NCBI RefSeq assembly: GCF_020404405.1
Contig: NZ_JAIZDA010000021.1
Span: 1-57,793, forward strand
DNA length: 57,793 nucleotides
Direction of reading: 5' to 3'
Source of the DNA: Novosphingobium sp. FKTRR1
GTDB taxonomy: Bacteria; Pseudomonadota; Alphaproteobacteria; Sphingomonadales; Sphingomonadaceae
The notes under the pieces were generated by a model. It searched no databases. It worked only from the letters and a program-made list of their open reading frames with translations, and was not told the origin of the DNA. Made by a program: the position numbers and the translations under genes. Below are positions 36,084-44,458 of the stretch, one piece after another. Each line of letters opens with the position of its first letter. Positions within the stretch are counted from its first letter, which is position 1.

Positions 36084-36862
36084 TCGACCACCATGATACG
36101 GCGCACCCGTCGGCACAGTGCCAGCCCGACCGCAGCGACGCCCGCCGACGCGCCCAGCGGCACCCAGATGTTGAAGTACGGGCGCACGGCGTCACCGAAC
36201 AGGCCATATCGCATGAGTTCCATGCCGTTCACGAATGGCGACCAGAGCACGACGTCGCGGGCGGCCGGCGTCAACCAGGAAACCATATTGAAGGTGCCTG
36301 ACAGCGGGATAGCCACGTAGACCGTCACCGGCAGCAACTTTTCAAGCGCTTCGGAAAGCTCAGACGCAGGTGCAATCACCAAGCATACCGAAAAGACGAA
36401 CAGCATGTAGAGACACCAACCCGCCAGCAGGTCGCCGACATGCGCCGGTATGGGAAACAGGCCGAACAGCGCCAGAATGGTGCCGATCAACAGGAAGGCC
36501 ATCATCCCGCCGATCATTTCGATCATGAAGCGCACGATCACGAAGTCCAGCACCAGCACCTGACGGTGATAGAGCAGTGCGCTGTTGGCAACGAAGATGT
36601 TCACGCATCGACCGAACGAATTGCGCATCACGGTCAGCGGAATGTAGCCGCTTGCGATGAATGCGATCACGCCGACCCCGTGTTCCTGATCGCCGATCAT
36701 GAAGCTGTACAGCAATCCCACTAGCGAGGCGAACAGCAGCGGTTCGGCCATCACCCACAGGAAGCCTATGTTTTCGCGGCCAAACCGCGTCGTCAGCTCA
36801 CGGATCATCAGGGCCACGATGACACGGCGCTGAACTTTCCAGGCCTTAAGGGCTTTTTCCAT
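36080..36862 (-). CDS. kpsM: Capsule ABC transporter permease KpsM
   Basis: 260-residue inner-membrane protein with about six hydrophobic segments and the ABC-2 permease start RELTTRFGRENIGFLWVMAEP, typical of KpsM/CtrC/Wzm. It forms the channel partner of KpsT. The gene overlaps kpsT by four bases and follows kpsE by seven, so kpsE-kpsM-kpsT is one transcription unit in export order. Confidence 0.94.
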   Translation of the reverse strand: MEKALKAWKVQRRVIVALMIRELTTRFGRENIGFLWVMAEPLLFASLVGLLYSFMIGDQEHGVGVIAFIASGYIPLTVMRNSFGRCVNIFVANSALLYHRQVLVLDFVIVRFMIEMIGGMMAFLLIGTILALFGLFPIPAHVGDLLAGWCLYMLFVFSVCLVIAPASELSEALEKLLPVTVYVAIPLSGTFNMVSWLTPAARDVVLWSPFVNGMELMRYGLFGDAVRPYFNIWVPLGASAGVAAVGLALCRRVRRIMVVE

Positions 36863-36869
36863 CGGCCGC

Positions 36870-38033
36870 TCAGTCTTCGGGGGCGTGTTCGAGAATGCCG
36901 ACGATCAGCATCCAGCCGATAAGGTAGAGCGCCATGGATGCGCCGGCTACCACCAGGATGTTCAGCAAACGCTTGGGATACATGGCGATGTCGGGCTGGT
37001 CGGGTTCAACCACGCGCTCGAGATAGTATTGCTGTTTGACGGCTTCGGTGCGCGCCTGTTCCAGCGTGGCGCTGGCCAAGGTGAACATCTGCGTCGCGAA
37101 CTCCTGTTCGACCTGCAGCGTCTCGTACTGCGTGAGCTTCGACGCCAGGCCCGAGTCAGTCCCGACCGCGCGCCCCTTTTGTGCGGCGATCTGGGTGCCG
37201 ATGGATTCGATGCGGCTGCGCAAGGCCGGGATTGCGGGGTTCTGCGGCGCCACTTGCTGCATCGTGGCCAGTTGAGCGCGCAACGTCGCCTGTTCGGCAA
37301 TCAGCTTGTTCGACACCTCGAGCACGCCGGTCGCTTCGGCGGTTGGATTGAGCACATCCTGCGAATTCCGGTAGGTGCGCAGCGCCAGCCGGGCATTGCG
37401 GACGCGCGCCTGGGCGTCGCGTACATGCGCCTCGGCTTCTCCGATGGCTTTGGCCTGTGCCCGCGAATTCAACCGGTTGACCAGCGCCTCGCTCAAGCCC
37501 AGAAGCCGCTGGTTGAGGTCGCGCGCGTCCTGCGGGGTGAAGGCCTTCACCGTCAACACGGCAGAATTCGTGTCATGGTCCATCCGGACCGAGACCATCT
37601 TGCCATAGTAGATGAACAGGTTCTCGAAGCGATCCTGGCGCAGGGGCATCGGGTACCGGCTGAACCAGTCTATGTCTGGGCGGGTGAAGAGCGCCCTCAC
37701 GTTGGCTTCCTTGTCCAGGTCCTGCAGCGCGTTACGCGACTTGATATAGTCTAGAACCTCATTGGTCTGCTCCAACCCCGACGACAGGCCGGTCGACTGG
37801 ATGAGGTTGGCGATGCTCGAGACCTGTGGCTGCTTGGCGGCCGGTGACTTGATGACGAACCGAGCTTCGGATTCATACATGTCGGACGCGATAACGCTGT
37901 AATAGATCGCTGCGAACAAGGTCGGCATGATCACGAACAGGATGAACCAACGGCGCTTGCGAAAAAATCCAATGGTCGAACTGCCGATTGCTGGCGAGCT
38001 CTTTACAAAATGGGTGGGGCTAGAAATATCCAT
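36870..38033 (-). CDS. kpsE: Capsule export inner-membrane/periplasmic adaptor KpsE
   Basis: 387-residue PCP-type protein. A transmembrane segment lies at about 28-48 (after basic FFRKRRW), a large periplasmic region includes a long coiled coil (roughly residues 170-330), and a second membrane segment lies near the C-terminus. This is the KpsE/CtrB architecture, linking KpsMT to the outer-membrane export protein. The ATG at 38033 gives the usual short cytosolic N-terminus; a further upstream TTG is not convincing. Confidence 0.92.
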   Translation of the reverse strand: MDISSPTHFVKSSPAIGSSTIGFFRKRRWFILFVIMPTLFAAIYYSVIASDMYESEARFVIKSPAAKQPQVSSIANLIQSTGLSSGLEQTNEVLDYIKSRNALQDLDKEANVRALFTRPDIDWFSRYPMPLRQDRFENLFIYYGKMVSVRMDHDTNSAVLTVKAFTPQDARDLNQRLLGLSEALVNRLNSRAQAKAIGEAEAHVRDAQARVRNARLALRTYRNSQDVLNPTAEATGVLEVSNKLIAEQATLRAQLATMQQVAPQNPAIPALRSRIESIGTQIAAQKGRAVGTDSGLASKLTQYETLQVEQEFATQMFTLASATLEQARTEAVKQQYYLERVVEPDQPDIAMYPKRLLNILVVAGASMALYLIGWMLIVGILEHAPED

Positions 38034-38238
38034 TTTTCCGACACTTTGTTCGTGAGCCAGGCTGACCCCGCTCGGAGCTTTATGATCAAATGATGCACTG
38101 CACAAGGGTAGCCCGAGGCTCTCGCCGACGGTCCCCCACTAGTCGATTGCATTCCGGCAGGGCAAGTAGTCCGGCAGGAGCGGGTGCTGTGCAAGTACCC
38201 GTCAAAGCCGTGCCTGCCCATAGCGAAATGCCACCAGG

Positions 38239-39270
38239 ATGAGCCTAATGTTGATCTTTCCGGGCACCTTGCCGACGACGCTGCGCGCTGCCGCGATTGT
38301 ATTTGCCATGGCCACGGGCGGTGCGATTTCGCAGGCGCATCCAACCCCCACGACCGTTGCTGATCTGCCCAATGCCGATGCCGTGGAAACCCCTTGCGAG
38401 CCGGAACATGAACCCGCTCGCTCTGGCGGATTGGTTGGCATCGCGCCGGACGGAACAGGAGCGACGGCGCGCGAGCGGACCTGCGTGGTGCTTTCCGGTG
38501 TCCGCCGCGCCGCACAGATCGCGCGCACGATCGAGGTCAAGGATGCCGGCAAAGGGCCGCCATCGGGTCCTGGCATTTCGACTGCCGCCAACGGCAGTTA
38601 CGCGCTTTCCCTCGTCAATGTCCGGCCCGAATGGGCGCGTTCTGGCATCACCGGCGAAGCCGATGGCCTGAGCGTCTGGATCCGGCAGGCGCACGGCGAC
38701 ACGGCCGCAATGCTCGCCAATGTCGGAGTGCGTAACGGCTTTGCGACGACGCTCGAGTCCTACACATTCGCCGCCGACGAGGCGGGGCGCCCGTTGCGCG
38801 CGGTGCGCACGCAACTGGGGGTCGTCAATCCGCGAGATGGTGGCGAATATGGGCTGGTCTTGCAGGCGGCCGATGGCAATGGTCTGTCGGCGGGCTTGCG
38901 GATTGCCAGTATCGGCCCTGCGACCTGGAAAAACTACCTGGAGGTGGTGGATCCGGCCGGCGTCGATGTGGCGAAGATTCGCGGAGCCGATGGCGCATTT
39001 GTCGGCGGCGATCTTTTGCCAGGTTCGGATCTGAGCAGATCCATAGGATCGCCAGGAGCGCGCTATCTTGCGACCAATACGCAAGTGCTTGCCTTGGCAC
39101 CGGCCCGGTTTGCCGATCTTCCACGATGTGGTGGCAACGCAGGCGGCGGCATGATCGCATTTGTGACCGATGCCCCACGGACGACGGGCGCCCGCAAGTC
39201 CATCAGGGCCGGAGGCGGCACCCGCCCGACGTTCGTGAAATGCGATGGTACAGAATGGACCGCGTTCTGA
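38239..39270 (+). CDS. Secreted protein with phage-tail-like C-terminus
   Basis: 343-residue protein. Residues 1-33 look like a signal peptide ending in ISQAHP. The middle is glycine- and serine-rich, strand-prone, with no enzyme motif I recognise. Residues 302-343 (IAFVTDAPRTTGARKSI, then GGGTRPTFVKCDGTEW) match a short pattern common at the ends of phage tail-fibre and related surface proteins (AFVTDA ... GGG ... V..DGT.W). It is a lone plus-strand gene between two minus-strand capsule gene groups. It may be a cell-surface or capsule-binding structural protein. The start may instead be the ATG at 38248. Confidence 0.65.
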   Translation: MSLMLIFPGTLPTTLRAAAIVFAMATGGAISQAHPTPTTVADLPNADAVETPCEPEHEPARSGGLVGIAPDGTGATARERTCVVLSGVRRAAQIARTIEVKDAGKGPPSGPGISTAANGSYALSLVNVRPEWARSGITGEADGLSVWIRQAHGDTAAMLANVGVRNGFATTLESYTFAADEAGRPLRAVRTQLGVVNPRDGGEYGLVLQAADGNGLSAGLRIASIGPATWKNYLEVVDPAGVDVAKIRGADGAFVGGDLLPGSDLSRSIGSPGARYLATNTQVLALAPARFADLPRCGGNAGGGMIAFVTDAPRTTGARKSIRAGGGTRPTFVKCDGTEWTAF

Positions 39271-39282
39271 AGCCGGGTCAAT

Positions 39283-40035
39283 TCAGGCAGCCGGCTTTTG
39301 CATTGCGACCAGGGTTTGCCAGAAGGCCGGGTGATGGCTTTCGTCCGCGCCGTTGGTGAATGAGGGTTCTGAAAATCCAAGCTGCCTGGCCCAATGGCAA
39401 ATCCAGTCGCGGTGAAGGAATGTGTCGAGCAACCCGGTCGGCTTGCCCGCGCGAAGCAGGCGGACGCGCGCCATGAAGGCGTCCTGATGGAGCGGCTCCC
39501 CGATTTCGAGAAACGAGAACACCGTGCGCCCGCCTGGCTTGAGCGCTCGCCAGGAATCTTCGAGATACAGGAAGCATTCCTCGGGTGGCAGATGGGTAAA
39601 CACCGACCAGTGGTACACGATGTCAAGCGTGGCGTCGTCCGCGCACAGCGTCGGTGCCTTGTGCACGTGCGCGACATAGCCGGGACATTTGCGGCGCAAC
39701 TCGTCGATGAAGCCAGGTACGATGTCAGCGCCGATGTATCGGCCCTGCCAGCCCGACCGCACCAATGCCTGGGCGGTTCGGCCGCAGCCGCAGCCCAGAT
39801 CGTAGACCGCCATGCCATCGGTCAGGCCGTGATGGCGCAACACGGCGACATGGCCATCGCCTTGTGACCGGAACAGTTCGACGGTCTTTGATCCGACACC
39901 TTCGGCAAAGGCAAGGTCGCGGTCATGCGGGTGCAGCCGGAGCATCGCTTTGAGATGATCCTGATAGGCCAGGGATGCGTCCAAAGGCCGCCTTCTGGCG
40001 CCCACCAGTTTGCGCGCAAGACCCATCATCGCCAT
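39283..40035 (-). CDS. Class I SAM-dependent methyltransferase
   Basis: 250-residue protein. Motif I is DLGCGCGRT (79-87), followed by YIGADIVPGF, DIVYHWSVFTHL and LKPGGRTVFSFLE, the canonical order of a Methyltransf_25/11 enzyme. It should methylate a sugar hydroxyl or similar group in the capsule; the target is inferred from context. The ATG at 40035 follows GAGGAAGA. It lies 62 bp after the second PhyH-like gene on the same strand and probably shares its transcript. Confidence 0.87.
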   Translation of the reverse strand: MAMMGLARKLVGARRRPLDASLAYQDHLKAMLRLHPHDRDLAFAEGVGSKTVELFRSQGDGHVAVLRHHGLTDGMAVYDLGCGCGRTAQALVRSGWQGRYIGADIVPGFIDELRRKCPGYVAHVHKAPTLCADDATLDIVYHWSVFTHLPPEECFLYLEDSWRALKPGGRTVFSFLEIGEPLHQDAFMARVRLLRAGKPTGLLDTFLHRDWICHWARQLGFSEPSFTNGADESHHPAFWQTLVAMQKPAA

Positions 40036-40097
40036 CGTGTCATCTTCCTCAATCTGGTTTGCCCCGGTGGCTGTGACCGGCGCAGGCACCCATGCTT

Positions 40098-41213
40098 TCA
40101 ACGATATTTGCGCCCCTCGCGCCTGCCATAGCGCGCATAATGCGAGGCAGCATCCTCGCCAGCGGCGGCCACATCCGGATGGAGTTCGAGATAGGTGGCG
40201 CTGTCGAAGTCGGCTGGCAATTGTGGCTGCGCTGGTTCGGCACGCTCGGGAGCTGCAGGCTTGGGCGCTGCGGCGGTCGCCCTGCGCCTGAGCGGCCAGA
40301 TGCGTCTGCCTTTTCCCACCGCGGGAACGGCAAGCTCTTCACCGAACAGGCGACTTGGCACCACTTCACCGGTGCTAATGTCGACAATCCTGCGCAAGTC
40401 GAGCTTGCCGAGCGGTTCGGTCGAGAAAGCCGGCGTGTAATACGTGCAGTCCTTGAAGTAATAATGTGTCACCTGAGACCACCGGGTCCGGTTGGGGTCG
40501 GCTTGCGGGCTGCCACCGTGCAACAGGTTTGCCATCCAGATCAGCGCTTGCCCCTTGCGCGCCAGAAAGCGTTCGACCGGCAGACCGCTGGTATCGACCA
40601 TCGCGTTCCAGGCGCCTTCGTAAGGGCCTTGGGCATCAGGGCCCTTTTCGTCATGGCGTGGTCGATTGAGCATGGTGTTGGTGATGATCGGCCACTTGTG
40701 CGAGCCGGGACAATAGTTCAGCGGACCGGCATCGGGGTGAATATCCTCAAAAGCCAGCCATACGCCGCACATGAACCGCTCTGGCTGGCTGGAAAAGTGG
40801 ATCGAATCGCTATGGAGCGGTTGTTGCGTGCCGACCGGAAAGTTCAGCGTCTGGAACGGGAAGGCAGGCCGCGCATATAGCCGCGATAGCAGATCGATGA
40901 TGGCCGGGTTGGTGGCGATCGCCCGCACGTCATCGTCGAATTGCCAGGCGTCCTGGACCCGCTGGCCCTGTGCCCCGACACCGGCAGGGTTGGCCGGGTC
41001 GATGCCGAATTGTGGTGCCAGGTGCGACTTGATCCGATCGATCCGCTGCGCGATTTCGGGGTCGGGAAAGTCGATGGTGGCGTACCCTTTTTCGTGCAGC
41101 GCGCGTGCGGTCACCGCTTCGGACACGGTAAGATCCAGTTCGGGTAGCAATTGCTCGAAATAGGGTGTCTCCAGCGGGGGAACGCCGGGCAGAAGATCAG
41201 AAAATCGGGTCAT
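40098..41213 (-). CDS. PhyH-like oxygenase with C-terminal PDV/HY/EGR module
   Basis: 371-residue protein. The Fe(II) ligands are His134 and Asp136 (LHSDSIHF) and His232 (LLHGGS), with a 2-oxoglutarate arginine in the NRTRW segment. After residue 300 comes a proline/alanine linker, and residues 336-371 are one copy of the locus module (FDSATYLELHPDV ... SHYARYGRREGR). It overlaps the upstream GT2 gene by ATGA, so it is translated with it. It is a candidate hydroxylase or oxidative-modification enzyme for the nascent polysaccharide or its substituent. Unlike the PhyH at 24928, it lacks the extra N-terminal domain. Confidence 0.85.
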   Translation of the reverse strand: MTRFSDLLPGVPPLETPYFEQLLPELDLTVSEAVTARALHEKGYATIDFPDPEIAQRIDRIKSHLAPQFGIDPANPAGVGAQGQRVQDAWQFDDDVRAIATNPAIIDLLSRLYARPAFPFQTLNFPVGTQQPLHSDSIHFSSQPERFMCGVWLAFEDIHPDAGPLNYCPGSHKWPIITNTMLNRPRHDEKGPDAQGPYEGAWNAMVDTSGLPVERFLARKGQALIWMANLLHGGSPQADPNRTRWSQVTHYYFKDCTYYTPAFSTEPLGKLDLRRIVDISTGEVVPSRLFGEELAVPAVGKGRRIWPLRRRATAAAPKPAAPERAEPAQPQLPADFDSATYLELHPDVAAAGEDAASHYARYGRREGRKYR

Positions 41214-43000
41214 CGCGGTGCGCCTGAAAGGTGAGCGGACAGGTCGATCTGGTAGATTTCGCTGGCACGATCCAGAACCGGGTGGTGCGCGGGGTCGATG
41301 TAGTCGGCGGTCCCCCAACGTTCCTGCAAAGTCGCAAGCTCGGCCCTGTATCGATCCAGTTGGCCGGTCGACAGATCACTCGGACGCGATTTCGATTCAT
41401 GGTGGATGAGCCGGGCATAGGGGACGTAGATATTCTGCCAGCCTGCCTGCTGCAGTTTCAGGCAGAAGTCGACGTCGTTGTAGGCGACGCGAAGATCGGT
41501 GGCGTCAAGTCCGCCAACAGCGTCATACTTGTGCTTGGCGACGACAAGACACGCCGCTGTCACCGCACTGACCCGGCCGGTGACATGTGCTTGCGCAAAG
41601 TATCCCCGCTCTTCGGGGGCCTGATGGCGATGCGCGTGCCCTGCGGCAGAACCCATGCCGATGACTATTCCGGCATGCTGGATCGTGCCGTCGGGGTAAA
41701 GCAGCATGGGTCCGACCGCCCCGACATGGTCCCGAACTGCCATTGACATCAAGGCGTGAAGCCAGTCGGCATCGATCACTTCGGTATCGTTGTTGAGCAG
41801 GCAAACATAGTCGGCCCGGGTCTGGGCCACCGCGAAATTGTTGATTGCCGAAAAGTTGAATGGACCTGGCCAGTGCATGACACGCACGTTGAGCCGAGAG
41901 GTCAGCTGGTCTAGGTACGCCAGCGCAGCGGCCTCGCGGCTGTCGTTGTCTGCGATCAACACGTCGAACGCCGGATACCGGGTGAGCGCAATCAGGCTTT
42001 CGACGCAGGTGCGCAGTATATCCGCCCGATCCCTGGTGGGGATCACGATGGTCACGTGCGGTGCAGGCTCAGGCAAGGGGTAGTGCACTTGCAAGGTGCC
42101 GAACGGCCCGGGCGTGACGTGTGCGATACCGTTCAGGGCGGCGGTTTGTCCGCCGGTCCGGGCGGCGGCGGCAACGGCCGTCTGGCGGGCAATCACGGCA
42201 TCCTCGTGCCTGTGCCTTGCCGCATGGACCAGAATGCGAGGGATGTGGAGCACGCTCGCTTGCTGGCAGATCACTGCGTCGAGCAGCATCGCGTAGGCGG
42301 TGCAGCCGGCATGGCCGTGCGCCGCCGTGGCGGCCGCCCGGGCTGTCGGCAATGCGATCGCGCATGCCTGCGAAATGGTATCCTGTGCAAGGAACCGTTC
42401 GATATCGAACGCTGGCTTGAACCATGGCTGGCTGCGCAGTCCCCACCGCGAAACGAGATCGCAATCTCCATAGATGACGGAGGCTTGCGCTTGCGCCGCC
42501 GCCGAATCCAGTGCCGCCAGGGCATCATCTGCCAACCTGTCGCCAGCGTGGAGGGGGATCACCCATTCGCCCGTAGCGCAGGTTACGGCTTCAGTGACCC
42601 AGTCCCTGGCCGTGCTCGCCCCTATCAACCTGATCCGCGGGTCTTGCGGCTGACGCTGTACCGCTTCATCCCCTGCCGACCGCACCAGCAATTCCCATCG
42701 GTACGGTCCACGCTGGCGCTGCAAGGACTGCAGGGTGACTGCAACGAGGCGCTTGTCGGCTGCGTCTCCCAGCAGCAGAATGGAAAAACTGGCCGTCCGT
42801 TCCGCCGCAACCGGGTTTGCCGGGCAAGGCTGCTCATTCGTGGCCAGCCAGATCTGGTAGCTCAGTGCCGTTGAGCCCGCTGCCCGTATTGCGATGTTGC
42901 GTGCCCGGACCCGACGGCCGCACACGAACCACCAAGCTGCTGCTGCCATGGCGCGCGGACGCAACAGGCACACTAATAGGAAAAGCAACACGCGGCGCAT
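41210..43000 (-). CDS. Two-domain GT2 glycosyltransferase
   Basis: 596-residue protein from the ATG at 43000; an upstream TTG would add six residues. A short hydrophobic N-terminus precedes a degenerate first GT-A-like domain (about 70-220, with PLHAGDRLADDAL). A complete GT2 domain follows from about 315 with IVIPTRDRADIL, LLNNDTEVIDADW, LLYPDGTIQH and AYNDVDFCLKL. It is clearly related to the gene at 44459-46381, sharing LLYPDGTIQH, RVSAVTAACLVV and LIHHESK. It heads the minus-strand group with PhyH and methyltransferase. Its likely role is transfer of one or two capsule sugars at the inner membrane. Confidence 0.87.
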   Translation of the reverse strand: MRRVLLFLLVCLLRPRAMAAAAWWFVCGRRVRARNIAIRAAGSTALSYQIWLATNEQPCPANPVAAERTASFSILLLGDAADKRLVAVTLQSLQRQRGPYRWELLVRSAGDEAVQRQPQDPRIRLIGASTARDWVTEAVTCATGEWVIPLHAGDRLADDALAALDSAAAQAQASVIYGDCDLVSRWGLRSQPWFKPAFDIERFLAQDTISQACAIALPTARAAATAAHGHAGCTAYAMLLDAVICQQASVLHIPRILVHAARHRHEDAVIARQTAVAAAARTGGQTAALNGIAHVTPGPFGTLQVHYPLPEPAPHVTIVIPTRDRADILRTCVESLIALTRYPAFDVLIADNDSREAAALAYLDQLTSRLNVRVMHWPGPFNFSAINNFAVAQTRADYVCLLNNDTEVIDADWLHALMSMAVRDHVGAVGPMLLYPDGTIQHAGIVIGMGSAAGHAHRHQAPEERGYFAQAHVTGRVSAVTAACLVVAKHKYDAVGGLDATDLRVAYNDVDFCLKLQQAGWQNIYVPYARLIHHESKSRPSDLSTGQLDRYRAELATLQERWGTADYIDPAHHPVLDRASEIYQIDLSAHLSGAPR

Positions 43001-43286
43001 CGGGGTTTGTCCGGACAAGTCCTGTTCAGCGCCCCGGCTCGAGGCAGTCGTATGGCGAATTCCGGCGAGCTTGGCCGCCGTGTTTAAACAGGTATGCGCT
43101 TTAATGGGTATGACTCGGAATCTGAGCAGCTTACATGTTTGGGTTTGGCATCAAGCCTGACAAGAATCCACCTCTTGCTGAACAAGTCTTCTCAGATTTG
43201 GAGGGAAACAGGCGTTGTCCCAACTCGTGTTCGGGTGGTAGGGCGCGGACTCATGAACGCATTCACCACAAGGCTCCCGATTTTTT
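43001..43286. other. Divergent intergenic region before the kpsD-like gene
   Basis: About 286 bp between opposite-facing GT2 and kpsD-like genes, with no supported gene. It should contain the promoter of the long plus-strand run kpsD-like to kpsS. I see no clear -35/-10 pair, and the ribosome site before the kpsD-like ATG is weak (AAGGCT about 11 bp away). Confidence 0.4.
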
Positions 43287-44447
43287 ATGCATTCCTGCAG
43301 AGATAACCGATCCCGGCCGGCATCGCTGCGTCGCTCGCTGGTTCTTGGTCTTGCCTTGCTTTGCACCGCCTGTGCTTCGCTCCCCGAAAGCGGGCCGACC
43401 GGGTCGCAGATTCGTGCGTCGGTTGCCCGTGCGGAAACCGGCCCGCAGATTCAGATCGTCGAAGTGACGGACGCCGGCGTGGTGCAGGCGGCCCAGCCCC
43501 CCAAGGGACCGACGCTTGCCGATCTGCCAACGCCTGCAACCGATGTGGTCGGGCCCGGCGATGTGCTCGATGTCGCGGTCTATGAAGCCGGGGTGACCTT
43601 GTTCGGATCGACTCCCGCCGCATCGCTAGCTGCGGCGGCAGCGTTCGACAGCGCGGTCAAGGTGGAGCGGCTTCCCCCCACCAAGGTGGATGACCGGGGT
43701 GACATTCTTGTGCCCTATGGCGGCCGTCTGCATGTGGCCGGGCGTTCGACCGCAGAAATCGGCGGCCTGATCCGCCAGTCGCTGCACGGCATGTCGCAGA
43801 ACCCGCAAGTGCTGGTCACGCTGCGCGAGGTGGTCACGAACTCGGTGATCGTCGGAGGCGAGATCGCCAAGCCAGGCAGGCTGGTGCTGACGACCAACCA
43901 GGAAACGCTGCCCGATGCAATCGCGCTCGCTGGCGGGTGGCGTGGCGAATCCAAGGATCTGAAGGTGCGGGTCCGCCGGGGCGCACAGGAAGCCGACTTC
44001 CGGCTCAGCGATCTGCTGGCTGACCCCGCGCAGCCGCGCGTCTACCCCGGCGATCGAATCACTGTCATCCGGGCGCCGCGTTCGTGGTCGGTCATGGGCG
44101 CATCGGGGCGGGTCGATCTGATCCCGTTCGCCGCTCCCGTGGTGACGCTCGCCGAAGCCATCGCGCAGGCAGGCGGAACCAATCCCAACGTCGGCGATCC
44201 GCGCGCCTTGTTCGTGTTCCGCTATGAGACCGGTGCCGATGGGGCCGAACGGCCGGTGGTCTACCATCTGAACATGATGCAGGCGGGCAGTTATTTCCTC
44301 GCACAGCGGTTCCAGATGCGCGACAAGGACGTGCTCTATATCGGCAATGCCCGCGCCAACCAGCCGAGCAAGCTGATCCAGATCATCAGCCAACTGTTCA
44401 CGCCACTGGTCACCGTCACAAGCGCTGTCCAGGTGCTGAAGAACTGA
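43287..44447 (+). CDS. KpsD/Wza-like polysaccharide export lipoprotein
   Basis: 386-residue outer-membrane export protein. The signal peptide ends in a lipobox-like LLCTAC with Cys29 as the lipidated residue. A Poly_export domain begins around TDVVGPGDVLDVAVYE (87 onward), and SLBB-type beta-grasp repeats follow (for example NSVIVGGEIAKPGRL and SWSVMGASGRVDLIPF). The C-terminus has a hydrophobic, amphipathic end like Wza-type pores. It should form the outer-membrane channel that receives polymer from KpsMT/KpsE. It starts the large plus-strand capsule operon. Confidence 0.9.
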   Translation: MHSCRDNRSRPASLRRSLVLGLALLCTACASLPESGPTGSQIRASVARAETGPQIQIVEVTDAGVVQAAQPPKGPTLADLPTPATDVVGPGDVLDVAVYEAGVTLFGSTPAASLAAAAAFDSAVKVERLPPTKVDDRGDILVPYGGRLHVAGRSTAEIGGLIRQSLHGMSQNPQVLVTLREVVTNSVIVGGEIAKPGRLVLTTNQETLPDAIALAGGWRGESKDLKVRVRRGAQEADFRLSDLLADPAQPRVYPGDRITVIRAPRSWSVMGASGRVDLIPFAAPVVTLAEAIAQAGGTNPNVGDPRALFVFRYETGADGAERPVVYHLNMMQAGSYFLAQRFQMRDKDVLYIGNARANQPSKLIQIISQLFTPLVTVTSAVQVLKN

Positions 44448-44458
44448 TCGGCCCGCTG

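Noticed and set aside
43094..43306. A 70-codon frame upstream of the kpsD-like gene
   Set aside because: It overlaps the kpsD-like start, has no ribosome site and no recognisable product.
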